A DNA stretch of 39,452 bases, from NCBI GenBank assembly GCA_018064455.1, contig JAGHVH010000023.1, forward strand, positions 1 through 39,452. Direction: 5' to 3'. Of the stretch, positions 1 to 9,370 are shown piece after piece. The stretch is from Candidatus Limimonas egerieequi. Its GTDB lineage: Bacteria > Bacillota > Clostridia > Oscillospirales > Acutalibacteraceae. A model generated the notes under the pieces. It did not search any database, had not been told where the DNA came from, and saw only the letters and a program-made list of their open reading frames with translations. How positions within the stretch are numbered: position 1 is the first letter of the stretch; every line of letters begins with the position of its first letter. The translations under genes and the position numbers were made by a program.

Positions 1-27
1 TCTAATAATGGTAAGGAGGAAAAACTT

Positions 28-531
28 TTGGCTAGTAAAATAGATGCTTCTAATTTAGAGTTACAAGAGAGAGTCATTACCATTAACCGTGTATCAAAGA
101 CAGTTAAAGGTGGACGTATCTATAAGTTTGCAGCTTTAGTAGTTGTTGGTGACGGCAACGGCATCGTAGGCTTCGGTATTGGTAAGTCAGGCGAAGTTCC
201 AGATGCTATCCGCAAGGGTATTGAAGATGCAAAGAAGAACTTGATTAAAGTAGCTCTTAAGGGTACAACAATCCCTCATGAGATTACTGGTAAGTACGGC
301 GCTGGCGTTGTACTTCTTAAGCCAGCTGCACCAGGTACTGGTGTCATCGCTGGTGGTCCTGTTCGTGCTGTTGTAGAGACAGTTGGTATCAAGGACATTC
401 GTTCAAAGGCACTTCGTTCTAACAATCCTTGCAACGTTGTAAGGGCTACAATTGACGGTCTTTCAAAGCTCCGCAATGTAGAAGAAGTTGCTGAAATCCG
501 CGGCAAATCCGCTAAAGAGATTTTAGGTTAA
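28..531 (+). CDS. rpsE: 30S ribosomal protein S5
   Basis: Small-subunit protein of the decoding/accuracy region, 167 residues, the usual length. The N-terminal double-stranded RNA-binding S5 domain (about residues 10-75, with [13 protein letters not shown]) and the C-terminal S5 fold ([15 protein letters not shown]) are both intact. The start is TTG at position 28, set by AAGGAGGA about ten bases upstream; an ATG alternative is not seen. It is the first complete gene of the window and continues the spc operon, followed by rpmD after 15 bases. The 27 bases before it probably hold the end of the upstream rplR unit, but too little is present to say. Confidence 0.98.
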   Translation: MASKIDASNLELQERVITINRVSKTVKGGRIYKFAALVVVGDGNGIVGFGIGKSGEVPDAIRKGIEDAKKNLIKVALKGTTIPHEITGKYGAGVVLLKPAAPGTGVIAGGPVRAVVETVGIKDIRSKALRSNNPCNVVRATIDGLSKLRNVEEVAEIRGKSAKEILG

Positions 532-546
532 GGAGGGCGGTTCAAA

Positions 547-741
547 ATGGCAAAAACATCAGTTGAAACTGTTGAAGTAAAGCTCACAAAGAGCCTCATC
601 GGCAGCAAGAAAGACCAGATTGCTACCGCTTACTCACTTGGTCTTCATAAGATTGGCGATGTTTCAACACAGCCAGACAATGCTCAGACACAGGGTAAGA
701 TCAAGAAGATCTCTCACCTTATCACAGTTACAAAGGCTTAA
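547..741 (+). CDS. rpmD: 50S ribosomal protein L30
   Basis: Small large-subunit protein, 64 residues, close to the usual bacterial L30 size of about 60. It shows the L30 pattern: a beta strand [13 protein letters not shown], then LGLHKIGD, and a C-terminal strand ending in HLITVTKA. It is preceded by AGGAGGGCGG and lies between rpsE and rplO exactly as in the standard spc operon. Confidence 0.96.
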   Translation: MAKTSVETVEVKLTKSLIGSKKDQIATAYSLGLHKIGDVSTQPDNAQTQGKIKKISHLITVTKA

Positions 742-758
742 TCGGAGGTAAAGGTATT

Positions 759-1202
759 ATGAAATTACATGAACTCACACCTGCCGCTGGTTCTAAGAAG
801 GACGTTAAGCGCATAGGTAGAGGCCCAGCCTCTGGCCAGGGTAAAACTGCTGGTAAGGGTCACAAGGGTCAGCTCGCAAGAGCAGGTAAAGGACAGCGTC
901 CAGGTTTTGAAGGTGGACAGATGCCTTTACAGAGAAGACTTCCAAAGAGAGGCTTCAACAATATTTTCGCAAAAGAAATCGTTACAGTTAACGTTTCTGA
1001 CCTTGAAAGATGCTTCAAGTCAGGTGCAACAGTAGATGCAGCTGCTCTTATCGAAGCTGGTCTTATCAAGAAGGAAATGGACGGTATCAAGGTACTTGGT
1101 AACGGTGAAATCAAGAAGAAACTCAATGTCAAGGTTAACGCTTATTCAGAGGCTGCAAAGGCAAAAATAGAAGCAGCCGGCGGAAAGGCAGAGGTGGTTT
1201 AA
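759..1202 (+). CDS. rplO: 50S ribosomal protein L15
   Basis: Large-subunit assembly protein of 147 residues. The N-terminal glycine/lysine-rich extension ([22 protein letters not shown] at about residues 18-39) threads into rRNA in this family, and is followed by [17 protein letters not shown], the family signature. The ribosome site is CGGAGG. The gene ends one base before secY, so the two are almost certainly translationally coupled. Confidence 0.97.
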   Translation: MKLHELTPAAGSKKDVKRIGRGPASGQGKTAGKGHKGQLARAGKGQRPGFEGGQMPLQRRLPKRGFNNIFAKEIVTVNVSDLERCFKSGATVDAAALIEAGLIKKEMDGIKVLGNGEIKKKLNVKVNAYSEAAKAKIEAAGGKAEVV

Positions 1203-1203
1203 A

Positions 1204-2529
1204 ATGTTGCAGACTCTTCTCAACGCTTTTAAAGTACCAGACCTTAGAAAAAAGATGCTCTTCACAGCACTTATTCTTCTCCTTTTTAGATTAGGTGCTG
1301 CAATTCCAGTACCATTCACAGCTGCAGCAGGCGGTATCATTCAAGATACAGCTGGTTCAAACTTTATGAACTACCTCAGCATGATGACTGGTGATGCGTT
1401 CAATTATGGTACATTGTTTGCAATGTCAATCACACCATACATTAACTCATCAATTATTATTCAGCTTTTAACAGTTGCTATTCCAGCACTTGAAAACCTC
1501 GCTAAAGAGGGCGAAGAAGGCAAGAAAAAGATTAGCTTCATCACAAGAATTGGTGCAGTAATCATTGCAGTATTGCAGTCAACAGCTTACTTCTTCTATC
1601 TTAGAAGCGGCGGATACATTTCAACAGCTGCAGACGGCAGCGCTTTCACTGGCGCATCTGCTGTACTCCAGGCTCTTGTAATTATCTTGGTATTAACTGC
1701 TGGTGCATGTCTCCTCATGTGGATGGGTGAGTCCATCAACCAGAGAGGCATCGGCAACGGTATTTCAATGATACTTTTCGCAGGTATCGTTTCACGTATT
1801 CCAACTACTATTACATATATATTTGGATACTTCTCATACGGCGGACTTTACTATTTGTTTGCACCACTCGCACTCATCATTATGATTGGTCTTGTAGTGT
1901 TCATAGTATGGATCGACAACTCAGAGAGAAGACTTCCAGTAGCATATGCAAAGCGTGTAGTAGGACGTAAGATGTATGGCGGTCAAAACACTCATATGCC
2001 TATCAAGGTTAATATGTCAGGTGTTATGCCAATCATCTTTGCAAGTTCAATTCTTTCTCTCCCACCTACAATTCAGATGTTCTTTGGTAACAGAATTCAG
2101 GCAGGTAGCGGACTTGAGAAATTCTTTAACTTGTTCAACTCAACTAACTGGTTCTATGGATTGATTTACTTCATTCTCATCATCTTGTTTGCTTATTTCT
2201 ATGCTACTATTCAGTACAACCCAATAGAGATGGCTAACAACTTGAGAAAGAACAGTGGTTCAATCCCAGGCATTAGACCTGGTAAGCCAACCTCAGATTA
2301 TATTGCTAAGGTTCTTTCAAGAATCACATTGCTCGGCGCTCTCCTTATAAGCGTTGTTGCAATTCTTCCAATCGTATTCTCACAGATCACATCACTTTGT
2401 TGCCCACAGGCAATGAACTTGTCCCTTGGTGGTACATCAGTTATCATCTTGGTTGGTGTAGCTCTTGAGACAGTACGTCAGCTTGAATCTCAGATGATGA
2501 TGCGTCATTATAAGGGATTCCTTGACTAA
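1204..2529 (+). CDS. secY: Protein translocase subunit SecY
   Basis: Central channel of the Sec translocon in the cytoplasmic membrane, 441 residues with about ten hydrophobic segments. The N-terminus LLNAFKVPDLRKKMLFTALI is typical, as are the cytosolic loop between TM8 and TM9 (about residues 340-365, NPIEMANNLRKNSGSIPGIR) and the C-terminal RQLESQMMMRHYKGFLD. It sits between rplO and adk, the standard arrangement. Here it would export the many lipoproteins encoded further downstream. Confidence 0.98.
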   Translation: MLQTLLNAFKVPDLRKKMLFTALILLLFRLGAAIPVPFTAAAGGIIQDTAGSNFMNYLSMMTGDAFNYGTLFAMSITPYINSSIIIQLLTVAIPALENLAKEGEEGKKKISFITRIGAVIIAVLQSTAYFFYLRSGGYISTAADGSAFTGASAVLQALVIILVLTAGACLLMWMGESINQRGIGNGISMILFAGIVSRIPTTITYIFGYFSYGGLYYLFAPLALIIMIGLVVFIVWIDNSERRLPVAYAKRVVGRKMYGGQNTHMPIKVNMSGVMPIIFASSILSLPPTIQMFFGNRIQAGSGLEKFFNLFNSTNWFYGLIYFILIILFAYFYATIQYNPIEMANNLRKNSGSIPGIRPGKPTSDYIAKVLSRITLLGALLISVVAILPIVFSQITSLCCPQAMNLSLGGTSVIILVGVALETVRQLESQMMMRHYKGFLD

Positions 2530-2547
2530 GACCCAGGAGGGACTTAT

Positions 2548-3180
2548 ATGAATATAATTTTTCTTGGCGCTCCAGGCGCAGGCAAAGGTACACAGGCAGA
2601 AATAGTTGCTGAAAAGTACAATATTCCAACAATTTCAACAGGTAACATTATTCGTGAAGCTTTAAAGAACGGCACAGAGATGGGCCTTATAGCTAAAGCT
2701 TACACAGAGGCTGGCCAGCTTGTTCCTGACGAAGTTGTAATAGGTATAATTAAAGAGAGACTTGCAAAGGGTGACTGCGAAAACGGTTTCATCCTTGACG
2801 GTTTCCCAAGAACAATTCCTCAGGCTGAGGCTCTCGATGCAATGGGAATCGTTATCAACAAGGTTGTTGATATTGAAGTTCCTGATGAAGCTATCGCTGA
2901 GCGTATGACAGGCCGTAGAGTTTGCCCAGATTGCGGCGCTTCTTATCATCTTGTTAACAAGAAGCCAGCAAAGGAAGGCATCTGCGACGCTTGTGGCGCA
3001 GCCCTTATTCAGCGTAAGGATGACGCTCCTGAGACAGTAGCAGACAGACTCAAGGTTTACCATGATCAGACAGAGCCACTTAAGGGCTACTATGAAAAGA
3101 CTGGTAAGCTTGAGATCGTAGAAGGACTTGGCAGTGTTGCTGATATTACAGCACGCGTTATCAAGGCTTTAGAGGACTAA
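2548..3180 (+). CDS. adk: Adenylate kinase, zinc-binding type
   Basis: Converts ATP plus AMP to two ADP in the cytosol; 210 residues. The P-loop GAPGAGKGT lies at residues 7-15, the NMP-binding region follows, and DGFPRT is near residue 84. The LID domain carries four cysteines (C126, C129, C146, C149), the structural zinc site common in Gram-positive adenylate kinases. It has an AGGAGG ribosome site and lies 18 bases after secY and 3 bases before map, as in many Firmicutes. Confidence 0.98.
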   Translation: MNIIFLGAPGAGKGTQAEIVAEKYNIPTISTGNIIREALKNGTEMGLIAKAYTEAGQLVPDEVVIGIIKERLAKGDCENGFILDGFPRTIPQAEALDAMGIVINKVVDIEVPDEAIAERMTGRRVCPDCGASYHLVNKKPAKEGICDACGAALIQRKDDAPETVADRLKVYHDQTEPLKGYYEKTGKLEIVEGLGSVADITARVIKALED

Positions 3181-3183
3181 TAC

Positions 3184-3933
3184 ATGATAGTGCTTAAAAC
3201 ATCTCGCGAACTAGAATTAATGCGCGAAGCATGTAAAATTTCTGCACAAGCGCTAGAGGTTGCTGGACAGGCAGTAAAGCCGGGTATCTCAACATGGGAG
3301 ATCGACAAAATTGCCTATGATTTCATAAAGAAACAGGGAGCAGAACCCAACTTCCTTGGTCTTTATGGATTTCCAGGAACCGCATGTATTTCCATAAACG
3401 ACGAGGTTATTCATGGAATACCAAGTAAGAACCGTATCCTAAAGGAAGGCGACATCGTCTCAATTGACCTTGGCGCAAAAATCCATGGATTTAACGGTGA
3501 CAACGCGGCAACATTTGCTGTAGGCACAATCAGTGCCGAAGCTCAGCGTTTGCTTGATACCACTCGTGAATCTCTCTACGAGGGTATCAAGGCGGCTGTC
3601 GCTGGTGGACGCGTTGGTGACATTGGTCATGCAGTACAGGAGTACTGCGAAAGTCGTGGCTTCGGTGTCGTTCGTGAATACGAAGGACACGGCGTAGGCG
3701 CGAAACTTCATGAAGACCCCGGCGTACCAAATTTCGGTACAGCCGGCAGAGGCATAAGACTTCTTCCGGGAATGACAATTGCTATTGAGCCTATGATTAC
3801 AGAAGGCACATACAAGATTAAGCAATTGCCAGACGGATGGACAGTCAAGACAGCCGATGGTAAACTCGCTGCCCACTTTGAACATACAATAGCTATCACA
3901 GACAATGGTCCAGTGATACTTACACAGGTTTAA
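3184..3933 (+). CDS. map: Methionine aminopeptidase, type I
   Basis: Removes the initiator methionine from nascent proteins; 249 residues, the standard size of a type Ia enzyme without an N-terminal extension. The two-metal site is recognisable: the first Asp in SIDLGAK, the second in [10 protein letters not shown], His in [12 protein letters not shown], and Glu in AIEPM and HFEHT. The start lies 4 bases from the adk stop and has no strong ribosome site of its own, suggesting coupling to adk. Confidence 0.97.
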   Translation: MIVLKTSRELELMREACKISAQALEVAGQAVKPGISTWEIDKIAYDFIKKQGAEPNFLGLYGFPGTACISINDEVIHGIPSKNRILKEGDIVSIDLGAKIHGFNGDNAATFAVGTISAEAQRLLDTTRESLYEGIKAAVAGGRVGDIGHAVQEYCESRGFGVVREYEGHGVGAKLHEDPGVPNFGTAGRGIRLLPGMTIAIEPMITEGTYKIKQLPDGWTVKTADGKLAAHFEHTIAITDNGPVILTQV

Positions 3934-3958
3934 GTGGCGAAAAGTTGGAGGTTTTAAT

Positions 3959-4177
3959 ATGTCAAAGCAGGATATGATCGAAATCGAAGGTACTGTTATT
4001 GAGGCATTACCAAACGCTATGTTCCAGGTAGAACTCGAGAACGGTCACCAGATACTTGCCCACATCTCTGGTAAGCTTCGTATGAACTACATACGTATTC
4101 TTCCAGGTGATAAGGTAACAGTAGAAATGTCGCCATACGACTTGACAAGAGGTCGTATTACATGGCGCTCAAAGTAA
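3959..4177 (+). CDS. infA: Translation initiation factor IF-1
   Basis: 72-residue OB-fold protein that binds the ribosomal A site during initiation. The hallmark sequence [25 protein letters not shown] and the C-terminal [13 protein letters not shown] are fully conserved. It has a GGAGG site and lies between map and rpmJ in the standard order. Confidence 0.98.
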   Translation: MSKQDMIEIEGTVIEALPNAMFQVELENGHQILAHISGKLRMNYIRILPGDKVTVEMSPYDLTRGRITWRSK

Positions 4178-4207
4178 GAATTAATTTTAACTTAGGAGGT
4201 AACACAA

Positions 4208-4321
4208 ATGAAAGTCAGACCTTCTGTAAAGAAAATGTGCGATAAGTGCAAGATAATTAAGCGTAACGGTAAAGTTATGGTTATCTGCGAAAATCCAAAG
4301 CACAAACAACGCCAGGGCTAA
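4208..4321 (+). CDS. rpmJ: 50S ribosomal protein L36 (zinc form)
   Basis: A 37-residue gene, short enough to be missed by length-limited ORF calling. The translation begins [16 protein letters not shown] and ends KHKQRQG. Zinc ligands C11, C14, C27 and H32 are all present, so this is the C+ form. It has an AGGAGG ribosome site eight bases upstream and sits between infA and rpsM, where L36 is expected. Confidence 0.98.
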   Translation: MKVRPSVKKMCDKCKIIKRNGKVMVICENPKHKQRQG

Positions 4322-4351
4322 TAGCCCATATCATTTTAAGGAGGCACACAA

Positions 4352-4720
4352 ATGGCTCGTATTTCAGGTGTAGATTTACCAAGAGATAAGAGAATAGAAG
4401 TTGCCCTTACCTACATTTATGGTATTGGTCAGAAGACAGCAAAAGATATCATTGCTGCCACAGGCGTAAATCCTGACACAAGAGTTAAGGATTTAACTGA
4501 AGACGACGTAGCAAAGCTTCGTGAGTACATTGACCACAACCTTAAAGTAGAGGGTGACCTTCGAAGAGAGACAGCTCTTGAAATCAAGAGACTTGTTGAA
4601 ATCGGTTGCTACCGTGGTGTTCGTCATAGAAAGGGCCTTCCAGTAAGAGGTCAGCGTTCTAAGACAAATGCTCGTACACGCAAGGGTCCAAAGAGAACCG
4701 TTGCAAACAAGAAGAAGTAA
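4352..4720 (+). CDS. rpsM: 30S ribosomal protein S13
   Basis: Head protein of the small subunit that contacts the P-site tRNA and the large subunit; 122 residues. It has the [26 protein letters not shown]-terminal helix-two-turns-helix region (opening at residue 2), and [19 protein letters not shown] near the C-terminus. It opens the alpha-operon part of the cluster and has an AAGGAGG ribosome site. Confidence 0.98.
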   Translation: MARISGVDLPRDKRIEVALTYIYGIGQKTAKDIIAATGVNPDTRVKDLTEDDVAKLREYIDHNLKVEGDLRRETALEIKRLVEIGCYRGVRHRKGLPVRGQRSKTNARTRKGPKRTVANKKK

Positions 4721-4736
4721 TTAGGGAGGGGTACAA

Positions 4737-5141
4737 TTGGCTACTAAAGGTGCAAAGAAAACCACAGCCACACGTAGACGTCGTGACCGCAAGAATGTAG
4801 ACCGCGGTGCGGCACATATCCAATCCACTTTCAACAATACAATCGTTACTATCACTGATACACAGGGTAACGCAGTATCATGGGCTTCAGCTGGTGAGAT
4901 GGGCTTCAGAGGTTCAAAGAAGTCTACTCCATTTGCTGCACAGACAGCTGCAGAAGTAGCTGCTAAGACAGCAGTTGACCAGGGTATGAAGACTGTTGAA
5001 GTATATGTTAAGGGACCAGGCGCTGGTCGTGAAGCAGCTATCCGCGCATTGCAGACAGCTGGTCTTGAAGTAACATCAATCAAGGACGTTACTCCAATTC
5101 CTCACAACGGTTGCCGTCCACCAAAGAGAAGACGCGTTTAA
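4737..5141 (+). CDS. rpsK: 30S ribosomal protein S11
   Basis: Platform protein of the small subunit, 134 residues. Conserved stretches include [33 protein letters not shown] and the C-terminal [18 protein letters not shown]. The start codon is TTG at 4737, supported by GGGAGGGG at a normal distance. It is the second ribosomal gene here with TTG, after rpsE. Confidence 0.98.
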   Translation: MATKGAKKTTATRRRRDRKNVDRGAAHIQSTFNNTIVTITDTQGNAVSWASAGEMGFRGSKKSTPFAAQTAAEVAAKTAVDQGMKTVEVYVKGPGAGREAAIRALQTAGLEVTSIKDVTPIPHNGCRPPKRRRV

Positions 5142-5158
5142 TTTAGGAGGAAAAAATT

Positions 5159-5779
5159 ATGTCAAGATATACCGGTGCGGTTTGTAAGCAGTGCCGTCGT
5201 GAGGGCAAGAAGCTTTTCCTCAAGGGCGACAGATGCTATACAGGTAAGTGCGCTCTCGAGCGTCGCTCATATGCCCCAGGTCAGCATGGCCAGGGCCGCA
5301 AGAAGAGTTCAGAATACGGTATCCAGCTTCGCACAAAGCAGCAGGCTCGTAGATACTATGGTATTCAGGAGAGTCAGTTCCACAAGTACTTCCTTATGGC
5401 TGAAAAGCAGGAAGGTATGACAGGTGAGAACTTACTTAAGATCTGTGAAAGCCGTCTTGATAACGTTGTATATTTGCTTGGCTTCGCTAGCTCACGTCAG
5501 CAGGCTCGCCAGCTCGTAGTACACGGTCACTTCAAGGTAAACGGCAAGAAGTGTGATATCCCATCATATCTTCTTAAAGCAGGTGACACAGTATCAATCA
5601 AGGAGAAGAGTGCTGATACAGAAAGCTTCAAGGTTATTCTCGAAGCTAATGGTTCAAGACCAGTACCAACATGGCTCGAAAAGAAAGACAACAGCGGTAA
5701 GGTTATTACCCTTCCTGAGCGCGAGCAGATCGCAGCTCCTGTTGAAGAGCACTACATCGTTGAGTTCTACTCCAAATAA
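5159..5779 (+). CDS. rpsD: 30S ribosomal protein S4 (zinc form)
   Basis: Primary 16S rRNA-binding assembly protein, 206 residues. Four N-terminal cysteines (C9, C12, C25, C31 region) mark the zinc-binding form. The S4 RNA-binding domain covers about residues 95-160 ([17 protein letters not shown]). In many bacteria S4 represses the alpha operon; whether it does here is not visible. A 58-base gap with a weak hairpin separates it from rpoA. Confidence 0.98.
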   Translation: MSRYTGAVCKQCRREGKKLFLKGDRCYTGKCALERRSYAPGQHGQGRKKSSEYGIQLRTKQQARRYYGIQESQFHKYFLMAEKQEGMTGENLLKICESRLDNVVYLLGFASSRQQARQLVVHGHFKVNGKKCDIPSYLLKAGDTVSIKEKSADTESFKVILEANGSRPVPTWLEKKDNSGKVITLPEREQIAAPVEEHYIVEFYSK

Positions 5780-5782
5780 TGC

Positions 5783-5808
5783 CGCATAAACTCACAATTT
5801 AATATGCG
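5783..5808 (+). other. Weak hairpin between rpsD and rpoA
   Basis: CGCATA at 5783-5788 pairs with TATGCG at 5803-5808 around a 14-base loop. There is no U-tract, so it is not a terminator. It could be a processing or translational control site upstream of the rpoA ribosome site (AAGGAGGG), but the stem is short and may be chance. Confidence 0.25.
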
Positions 5809-5837
5809 ACATCAATGTTATCTAAGGAGGGTTTTGA

Positions 5838-6782
5838 ATGATAAGTATCGAAAAGCCAAATGTTGAATGTCTCGACACTGGCGACACTTATGGCAAGTTC
5901 ACTTTAGAACCACTTGAGAGAGGTTTTGGTACAACCGTTGGTAACAGCCTTCGTCGTGTACTTCTCTCATCTCTCCCAGGTTATGCTATAACATCCGTAA
6001 AGATTGATGGTGTTCTTCATGAGTTCACAACAATCCCAGGCGTTAAAGAAGACGTTACTGAGATAGTTCTTAACTTGAAGAGCGTAATCCTCAAGATAAA
6101 TGGCGATGGCCCAAAGACAATGTACATTGAAGCATCTGGCGAGGGCGAGGTTACTGCAGGTGATATCAAAGCAGATTCAGATGTTGAAATTTTGAATCCT
6201 GAGCTTCACATTGCAAGCCTTGACAAGAACGCTAAGATTTCAATGGAACTTACAGCTGATGTAGGTCGCGGATACATCTCTGCTGAGCGTAATAAGGCAG
6301 AAATGCAGCCACCTATCGGCGTAATTGCTATCGATTCTATTTATACACCTGTATTAAAGGTTAACTATACTGTTGAGAATACTCGTGTTGGTCAGCGTAT
6401 CGATTTCGATAAGCTCACACTCGAAGTATGGACAAATGGTACTATTTCTGCTAAAGAAGCTGTATCACTTGGTGCCAAGATCCTCAACGATCACCTCAAG
6501 TTGTTTATCGACTTGTCAGAAAACGAATTCATGGCAGACGTTCTCGTTGAGAAAGATGATAACTCAAGAGAAAAAGTTTTAGAGATGACCATTGAAGAAC
6601 TTGATTTGTCTGTTCGTTCATTTAACTGCCTTAAGAGAGCAGGCATTAATACAGTAGAAGACCTTACGAATAAATCAGAAGACGACATGATGAAGGTTCG
6701 CAACCTCGGCAAGAAGTCTCTTGACGAAGTAGTTGCAAAACTTGATTCTCTCGGATTCTCACTTCGTAGAGAAGAAGATTAA
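5838..6782 (+). CDS. rpoA: DNA-directed RNA polymerase subunit alpha
   Basis: Assembly platform of RNA polymerase, 314 residues. The N-terminal dimerisation domain (about 1-230) has [20 protein letters not shown]. The C-terminal domain (about 245-314) has [22 protein letters not shown] and the helix-hairpin-helix that contacts UP elements and activators. It lies between rpsD and rplQ as usual. Confidence 0.98.
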   Translation: MISIEKPNVECLDTGDTYGKFTLEPLERGFGTTVGNSLRRVLLSSLPGYAITSVKIDGVLHEFTTIPGVKEDVTEIVLNLKSVILKINGDGPKTMYIEASGEGEVTAGDIKADSDVEILNPELHIASLDKNAKISMELTADVGRGYISAERNKAEMQPPIGVIAIDSIYTPVLKVNYTVENTRVGQRIDFDKLTLEVWTNGTISAKEAVSLGAKILNDHLKLFIDLSENEFMADVLVEKDDNSREKVLEMTIEELDLSVRSFNCLKRAGINTVEDLTNKSEDDMMKVRNLGKKSLDEVVAKLDSLGFSLRREED

Positions 6783-6800
6783 GGGAAGGAGTGTTTTAAT

Positions 6801-7142
6801 ATGCCAGGTACAAGAAAACTTGGTAGAGCAAGCGACCACCGCAAGGCTATGCTTCGTGGTATGGTTACATACTTGCTTGAAAATGGCAAACTTGAAACCA
6901 CCGTTACCCGTGCAAAAGAAGTACGTTCTATGACAGAGAAGATGATTACTCTTTCAAAGGATCCTTCACTTGCAGCAAAGAGACAGGTTATGGCTTATGT
7001 AACAAAGGAAGACGTAGCCAAGAAGCTCTTTGACGAGATTGGTCCAAAGTACAAGGACGTAAACGGCGGTTACTGCCGTATTATTAAGACAGGTCCACGT
7101 CGTGGCGATGCTGCTGAAATGTGCATCATCGAGCTCGTTTAA
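6801..7142 (+). CDS. rplQ: 50S ribosomal protein L17
   Basis: Large-subunit protein at the exit-tunnel side, 113 residues. It starts [20 protein letters not shown] and ends in the conserved [24 protein letters not shown] fold. It is the last gene of the ribosomal cluster; a strong intrinsic terminator follows 25 bases later. Confidence 0.98.
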   Translation: MPGTRKLGRASDHRKAMLRGMVTYLLENGKLETTVTRAKEVRSMTEKMITLSKDPSLAAKRQVMAYVTKEDVAKKLFDEIGPKYKDVNGGYCRIIKTGPRRGDAAEMCIIELV

Positions 7143-7167
7143 TAGTACAGCAAAATATATAAAACAG

Positions 7168-7199
7168 GCCCGGAGCAACAGCTCCGGGCTTATTTTTTT
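7168..7199 (+). terminator. Intrinsic terminator of the ribosomal operon
   Basis: A perfect 9-bp GC-rich stem (GCCCGGAGC with GCTCCGGGC) closes an AACA tetraloop, and TTATTTTTTT follows directly. It ends the rpsE-to-rplQ transcript. Confidence 0.95.
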
Positions 7200-7226
7200 G
7201 CATTATTTAAGCAATTAATGTATAGT
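7198..7226 (+). promoter_or_regulatory. Promoter for the methyltransferase gene
   Basis: TTGCAT at 7198-7203 and TATAGT at 7221-7226 are spaced by 17 bases. The -35 overlaps the last bases of the ribosomal terminator U-tract. The predicted start point near 7233 leaves a short leader with AAGGAGA before the ATG at 7259. Confidence 0.6.
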
Positions 7227-7258
7227 ATATCCTGTATGAAGTTTTAAGGAGACGCAAT

Positions 7259-8116
7259 ATGGAAAATAGAGACGTTGAATATTTTGATAAACTTTGGGCC
7301 GATTCCAATCCAAAGGATGGTATGAAGCACACAAGAGAGACATGGGATAGACTTGCTGGCGGATGGAAGAATGATCCGCCAGATGTCGCAGCTGCGAAGG
7401 ATCAGCAGTGTCAAGATATGGCGAAATTTTTCGTTGAGCGCGGTGTAATTACAGAGGATTCCAATGTCATCGACATTGGATGTGGCTCTGGTAATTACGC
7501 TATGCAGTTTGCAAAAACCGCAAACTGGGTAACGTGCTCAGACATTTCGCCAAAGATGCTTGAATACTGCAAGGAATCAGCAGATGAGCAGGGTCTTGAA
7601 AACATTGATTACATTGATTGCGACTTTATTGATTTTGATATAGAAGAAGCAGGATGGGTTAAAAAATATGATCTTGTTTTCACATCTTTAACTCCTGCAA
7701 TGGATGGCCTTAAATCAATTGAAAAGGTCAATAAAGTATCTCGTGAGTGGTGCTTTAATAACAGCTTTGTTTATCGTAAAGACAACCTTAGAAACGCTGT
7801 TATGGAAGGTGTTTACAACAAGCCTATTACTAACAAGTGGGGCAACAGTTCAACATACTGCTTGTTCAACATTCTTTGGCAGCTTGGTTACAAGCCTGAA
7901 ATCCGCTATTATAAGGAAGTTATCGAGCATACTTTTGATCTTACAATGGATTTGTGCAAGGGCGTTACAATCAACGTAATTCGTGATCATGACCCAACTG
8001 AAGAAGAGGTTAAAAGGACATATGATTATTTGAATGAACATATGGCTGTAGATGGTAAAGTTACCAAAGTAACAGAGTCTCTCTTTGCATGGACCCTTTG
8101 GAATGTAAACAATTAA
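7259..8116 (+). CDS. Class I SAM-dependent methyltransferase, substrate unknown
   Basis: 285-residue cytosolic protein. Motif I of the Rossmann-type methyltransferases is clear (VIDIGCGSGNYA, about residues 70-81). An acidic second strand follows (CSDISPKML), and then DFIDFDIEE and YDLVFTSLTPAM in the positions of motifs III and IV. The N-terminal ETWDRLAGGWKND suggests a substrate-side lid. The start ATG has AAGGAGA upstream. It has its own promoter. No terminator lies between it and the riboswitch-controlled operon, so some read-through into the riboswitch leader is possible. The substrate cannot be read from sequence. A role with the neighbouring metal-cofactor genes is only a positional guess. 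Confidence 0.8.
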   Translation: MENRDVEYFDKLWADSNPKDGMKHTRETWDRLAGGWKNDPPDVAAAKDQQCQDMAKFFVERGVITEDSNVIDIGCGSGNYAMQFAKTANWVTCSDISPKMLEYCKESADEQGLENIDYIDCDFIDFDIEEAGWVKKYDLVFTSLTPAMDGLKSIEKVNKVSREWCFNNSFVYRKDNLRNAVMEGVYNKPITNKWGNSSTYCLFNILWQLGYKPEIRYYKEVIEHTFDLTMDLCKGVTINVIRDHDPTEEEVKRTYDYLNEHMAVDGKVTKVTESLFAWTLWNVNN

Positions 8117-8120
8117 AAAA

Positions 8121-8149
8121 TTGCTTTTATTATAATTATATAGTATAAT
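8121..8149 (+). promoter_or_regulatory. Promoter of the riboswitch-controlled uptake operon
   Basis: TTGCTT at 8121-8126 and TATAAT at 8144-8149 are exactly 17 bases apart, with a start point expected near 8156, just before the riboswitch. The second riboswitch copy has the same arrangement (TTGCAT, 17 bases, TATAAT). Confidence 0.75.
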
Positions 8150-8165
8150 TAATCAGTAAATTTAA

Positions 8166-8282
8166 AAGAGCTTTCGAGCTGTCTGTCCTAAAGCTTTTGC
8201 CATGGATTTTCAGCCGGGGCGGTTTTGGAAACAAATCCACCTTCCTTATTGAAAAGAGGGCACAGCATATCAGAGCTATAAG
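8166..8282 (+). promoter_or_regulatory. Moco/Tuco-family riboswitch, copy 1 (uptake operon)
   Basis: This leader is the sister of the element at 24795-24912. Shared features, in order: a 5' hairpin AGCTTTCGAGCT; GTCCTA; the block GCC-GGGG or GCCAGGG; a hairpin capped by a GGAAAC loop (TTTG-GAAA-CAAA here); then CCTTCC-TT-TTGAAAAG. The 3' block matches what I recall of the E. coli moaA Moco-motif RNA (GCCTCCCGTATCTGGAAAGG). A closing stem can be drawn from GCTG-TC-TGTCC (8178-8188) and GGGCACAGC (8268-8276). The segment before the GGG block is short compared with E. coli, which fits the proposed tungsten-cofactor subclass lacking one hairpin. An intrinsic terminator follows immediately, so transcription attenuation is the likely mechanism. 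Ligand choice (Moco or Tuco) is inferred. Confidence 0.75.
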
Positions 8283-8283
8283 T

Positions 8284-8317
8284 GGGCTTCTCTTTTTGGA
8301 GAAGCCCTTATTTTTTT
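8284..8317 (+). terminator. Riboswitch expression-platform terminator, copy 1
   Basis: The 9-bp stem GGGCTTCTC/GAGAAGCCC has a six-base loop, followed by TTATTTTTTT. The U-tract directly abuts the GGAGG ribosome site of the first gene, so the hairpin is part of the leader and not the end of another gene. Read-through would depend on the state of the riboswitch. Confidence 0.9.
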
Positions 8318-8329
8318 GGAGGAAAGACA

Positions 8330-9370
8330 ATGAAAAGATTAATCGCATTAATAATGACATTGGTTATGTGTTTCTCTCTTGCTGCATGTACAAAGGCACC
8401 TGCGCAGGAGGAGAAGAAGGCTGATACGATAACTATCAAAGATATGATGGATCGTGAAGTTGAAGTTCCTGCAAATACTAAGGAAAATACAGTTGGTGCA
8501 ACATATGGCGTTGCAACTCCATTTTTCACAACACTTGGAATCTCTGATAGAGTGCTCGCATGCAACTTTAAAAATAAGAGTTTCTTTAGAATTGTTGATA
8601 AGACAATTATTGGCGCAGAGGATATAGGAAATACAGAGCTTGATGCAGAAGCACTTGCAGCGTTGGCTCCTTCAATTTATATCTGCAAGGGCAAGCCTCA
8701 GGACTATGACAAGATAGAGGCTGCAACAAAGCTCGGAATCCCAACACTTACAATTTCTTCTGAGGACCCAGATGAGGTTATGTATTGCTATGAAATGCTT
8801 GGTAAGGCATTTGGCGTAGAAGAGCGTGCAACTGAGATTGTTAATTATATGAAGGCTGAACTTACGAACATTGATGAACTTGCTGCAACAATTCCAGAGG
8901 AAGAAAGAGTAACTGCAATGTGCATGGGCTCAGAACTTGGTCGTGTTGCAGGTGACGATATGCTTCAGACTATTATGTTAAAGCGTGTTGGTGCAAAGAC
9001 AGTAGTTGATGATGTGGCAGAAGATAGATGGTGGGTAAACGTTGGAGTTGAAGATGTTTTCTCACGCAATCCAGAATATCTCTTCGTTACAAGTTCTAAT
9101 GTTCTTGACTATAAGGTAGCAGAACTTTATGAGGATTCTTCTTGGTCAGCAATGACTGCTATTAAGAATCATAATGTTTATGTTATCCCAGCAAAGTTTG
9201 ACTCTTGGGATATGCCAGGTCCTGGATATATTCTTGCAATGTATTTCATGATGCACTGCATGTATCCTGATGTAATACCAACAGATATGCTTCAGGAAAA
9301 AGTTGATTATTTCTATGAGTTCCTCTATGGAGCAACTATAACAGGTGAGGATATTGGATACGAATTCTAA
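8330..9370 (+). CDS. ABC importer substrate-binding lipoprotein, FepB/BtuF type (system 1)
   Basis: 346-residue lipoprotein. The signal peptide ends in the lipobox SLAAC with lipid-attached C20. The periplasmic-binding-protein (PF01497-like) fold is visible: ITIKDMMDREVEVP at the start of the mature domain, LDAEALAALAPSIYICKG in the middle, and KNHNVYVIPAKFDSWDMPGPGYILAMYFM near the end. The start ATG at 8330 follows GGAGGAAAG; a longer reading frame from 8282 would have to be translated through the terminator hairpin and is rejected. Relatives bind siderophores, haem, cobalamin, or molybdate/tungstate (the MolA class). The Moco/Tuco riboswitch just upstream argues for tungstate or molybdate here. 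Confidence 0.85.
   Translation: MKRLIALIMTLVMCFSLAACTKAPAQEEKKADTITIKDMMDREVEVPANTKENTVGATYGVATPFFTTLGISDRVLACNFKNKSFFRIVDKTIIGAEDIGNTELDAEALAALAPSIYICKGKPQDYDKIEAATKLGIPTLTISSEDPDEVMYCYEMLGKAFGVEERATEIVNYMKAELTNIDELAATIPEEERVTAMCMGSELGRVAGDDMLQTIMLKRVGAKTVVDDVAEDRWWVNVGVEDVFSRNPEYLFVTSSNVLDYKVAELYEDSSWSAMTAIKNHNVYVIPAKFDSWDMPGPGYILAMYFMMHCMYPDVIPTDMLQEKVDYFYEFLYGATITGEDIGYEF

Noticed and set aside
8282-8329. Longer start for the first binding protein (reading frame from 8282)
   Set aside because: It would translate through the terminator hairpin and T-run; the ATG at 8330 has a proper GGAGG site and starts a classic lipoprotein signal peptide.
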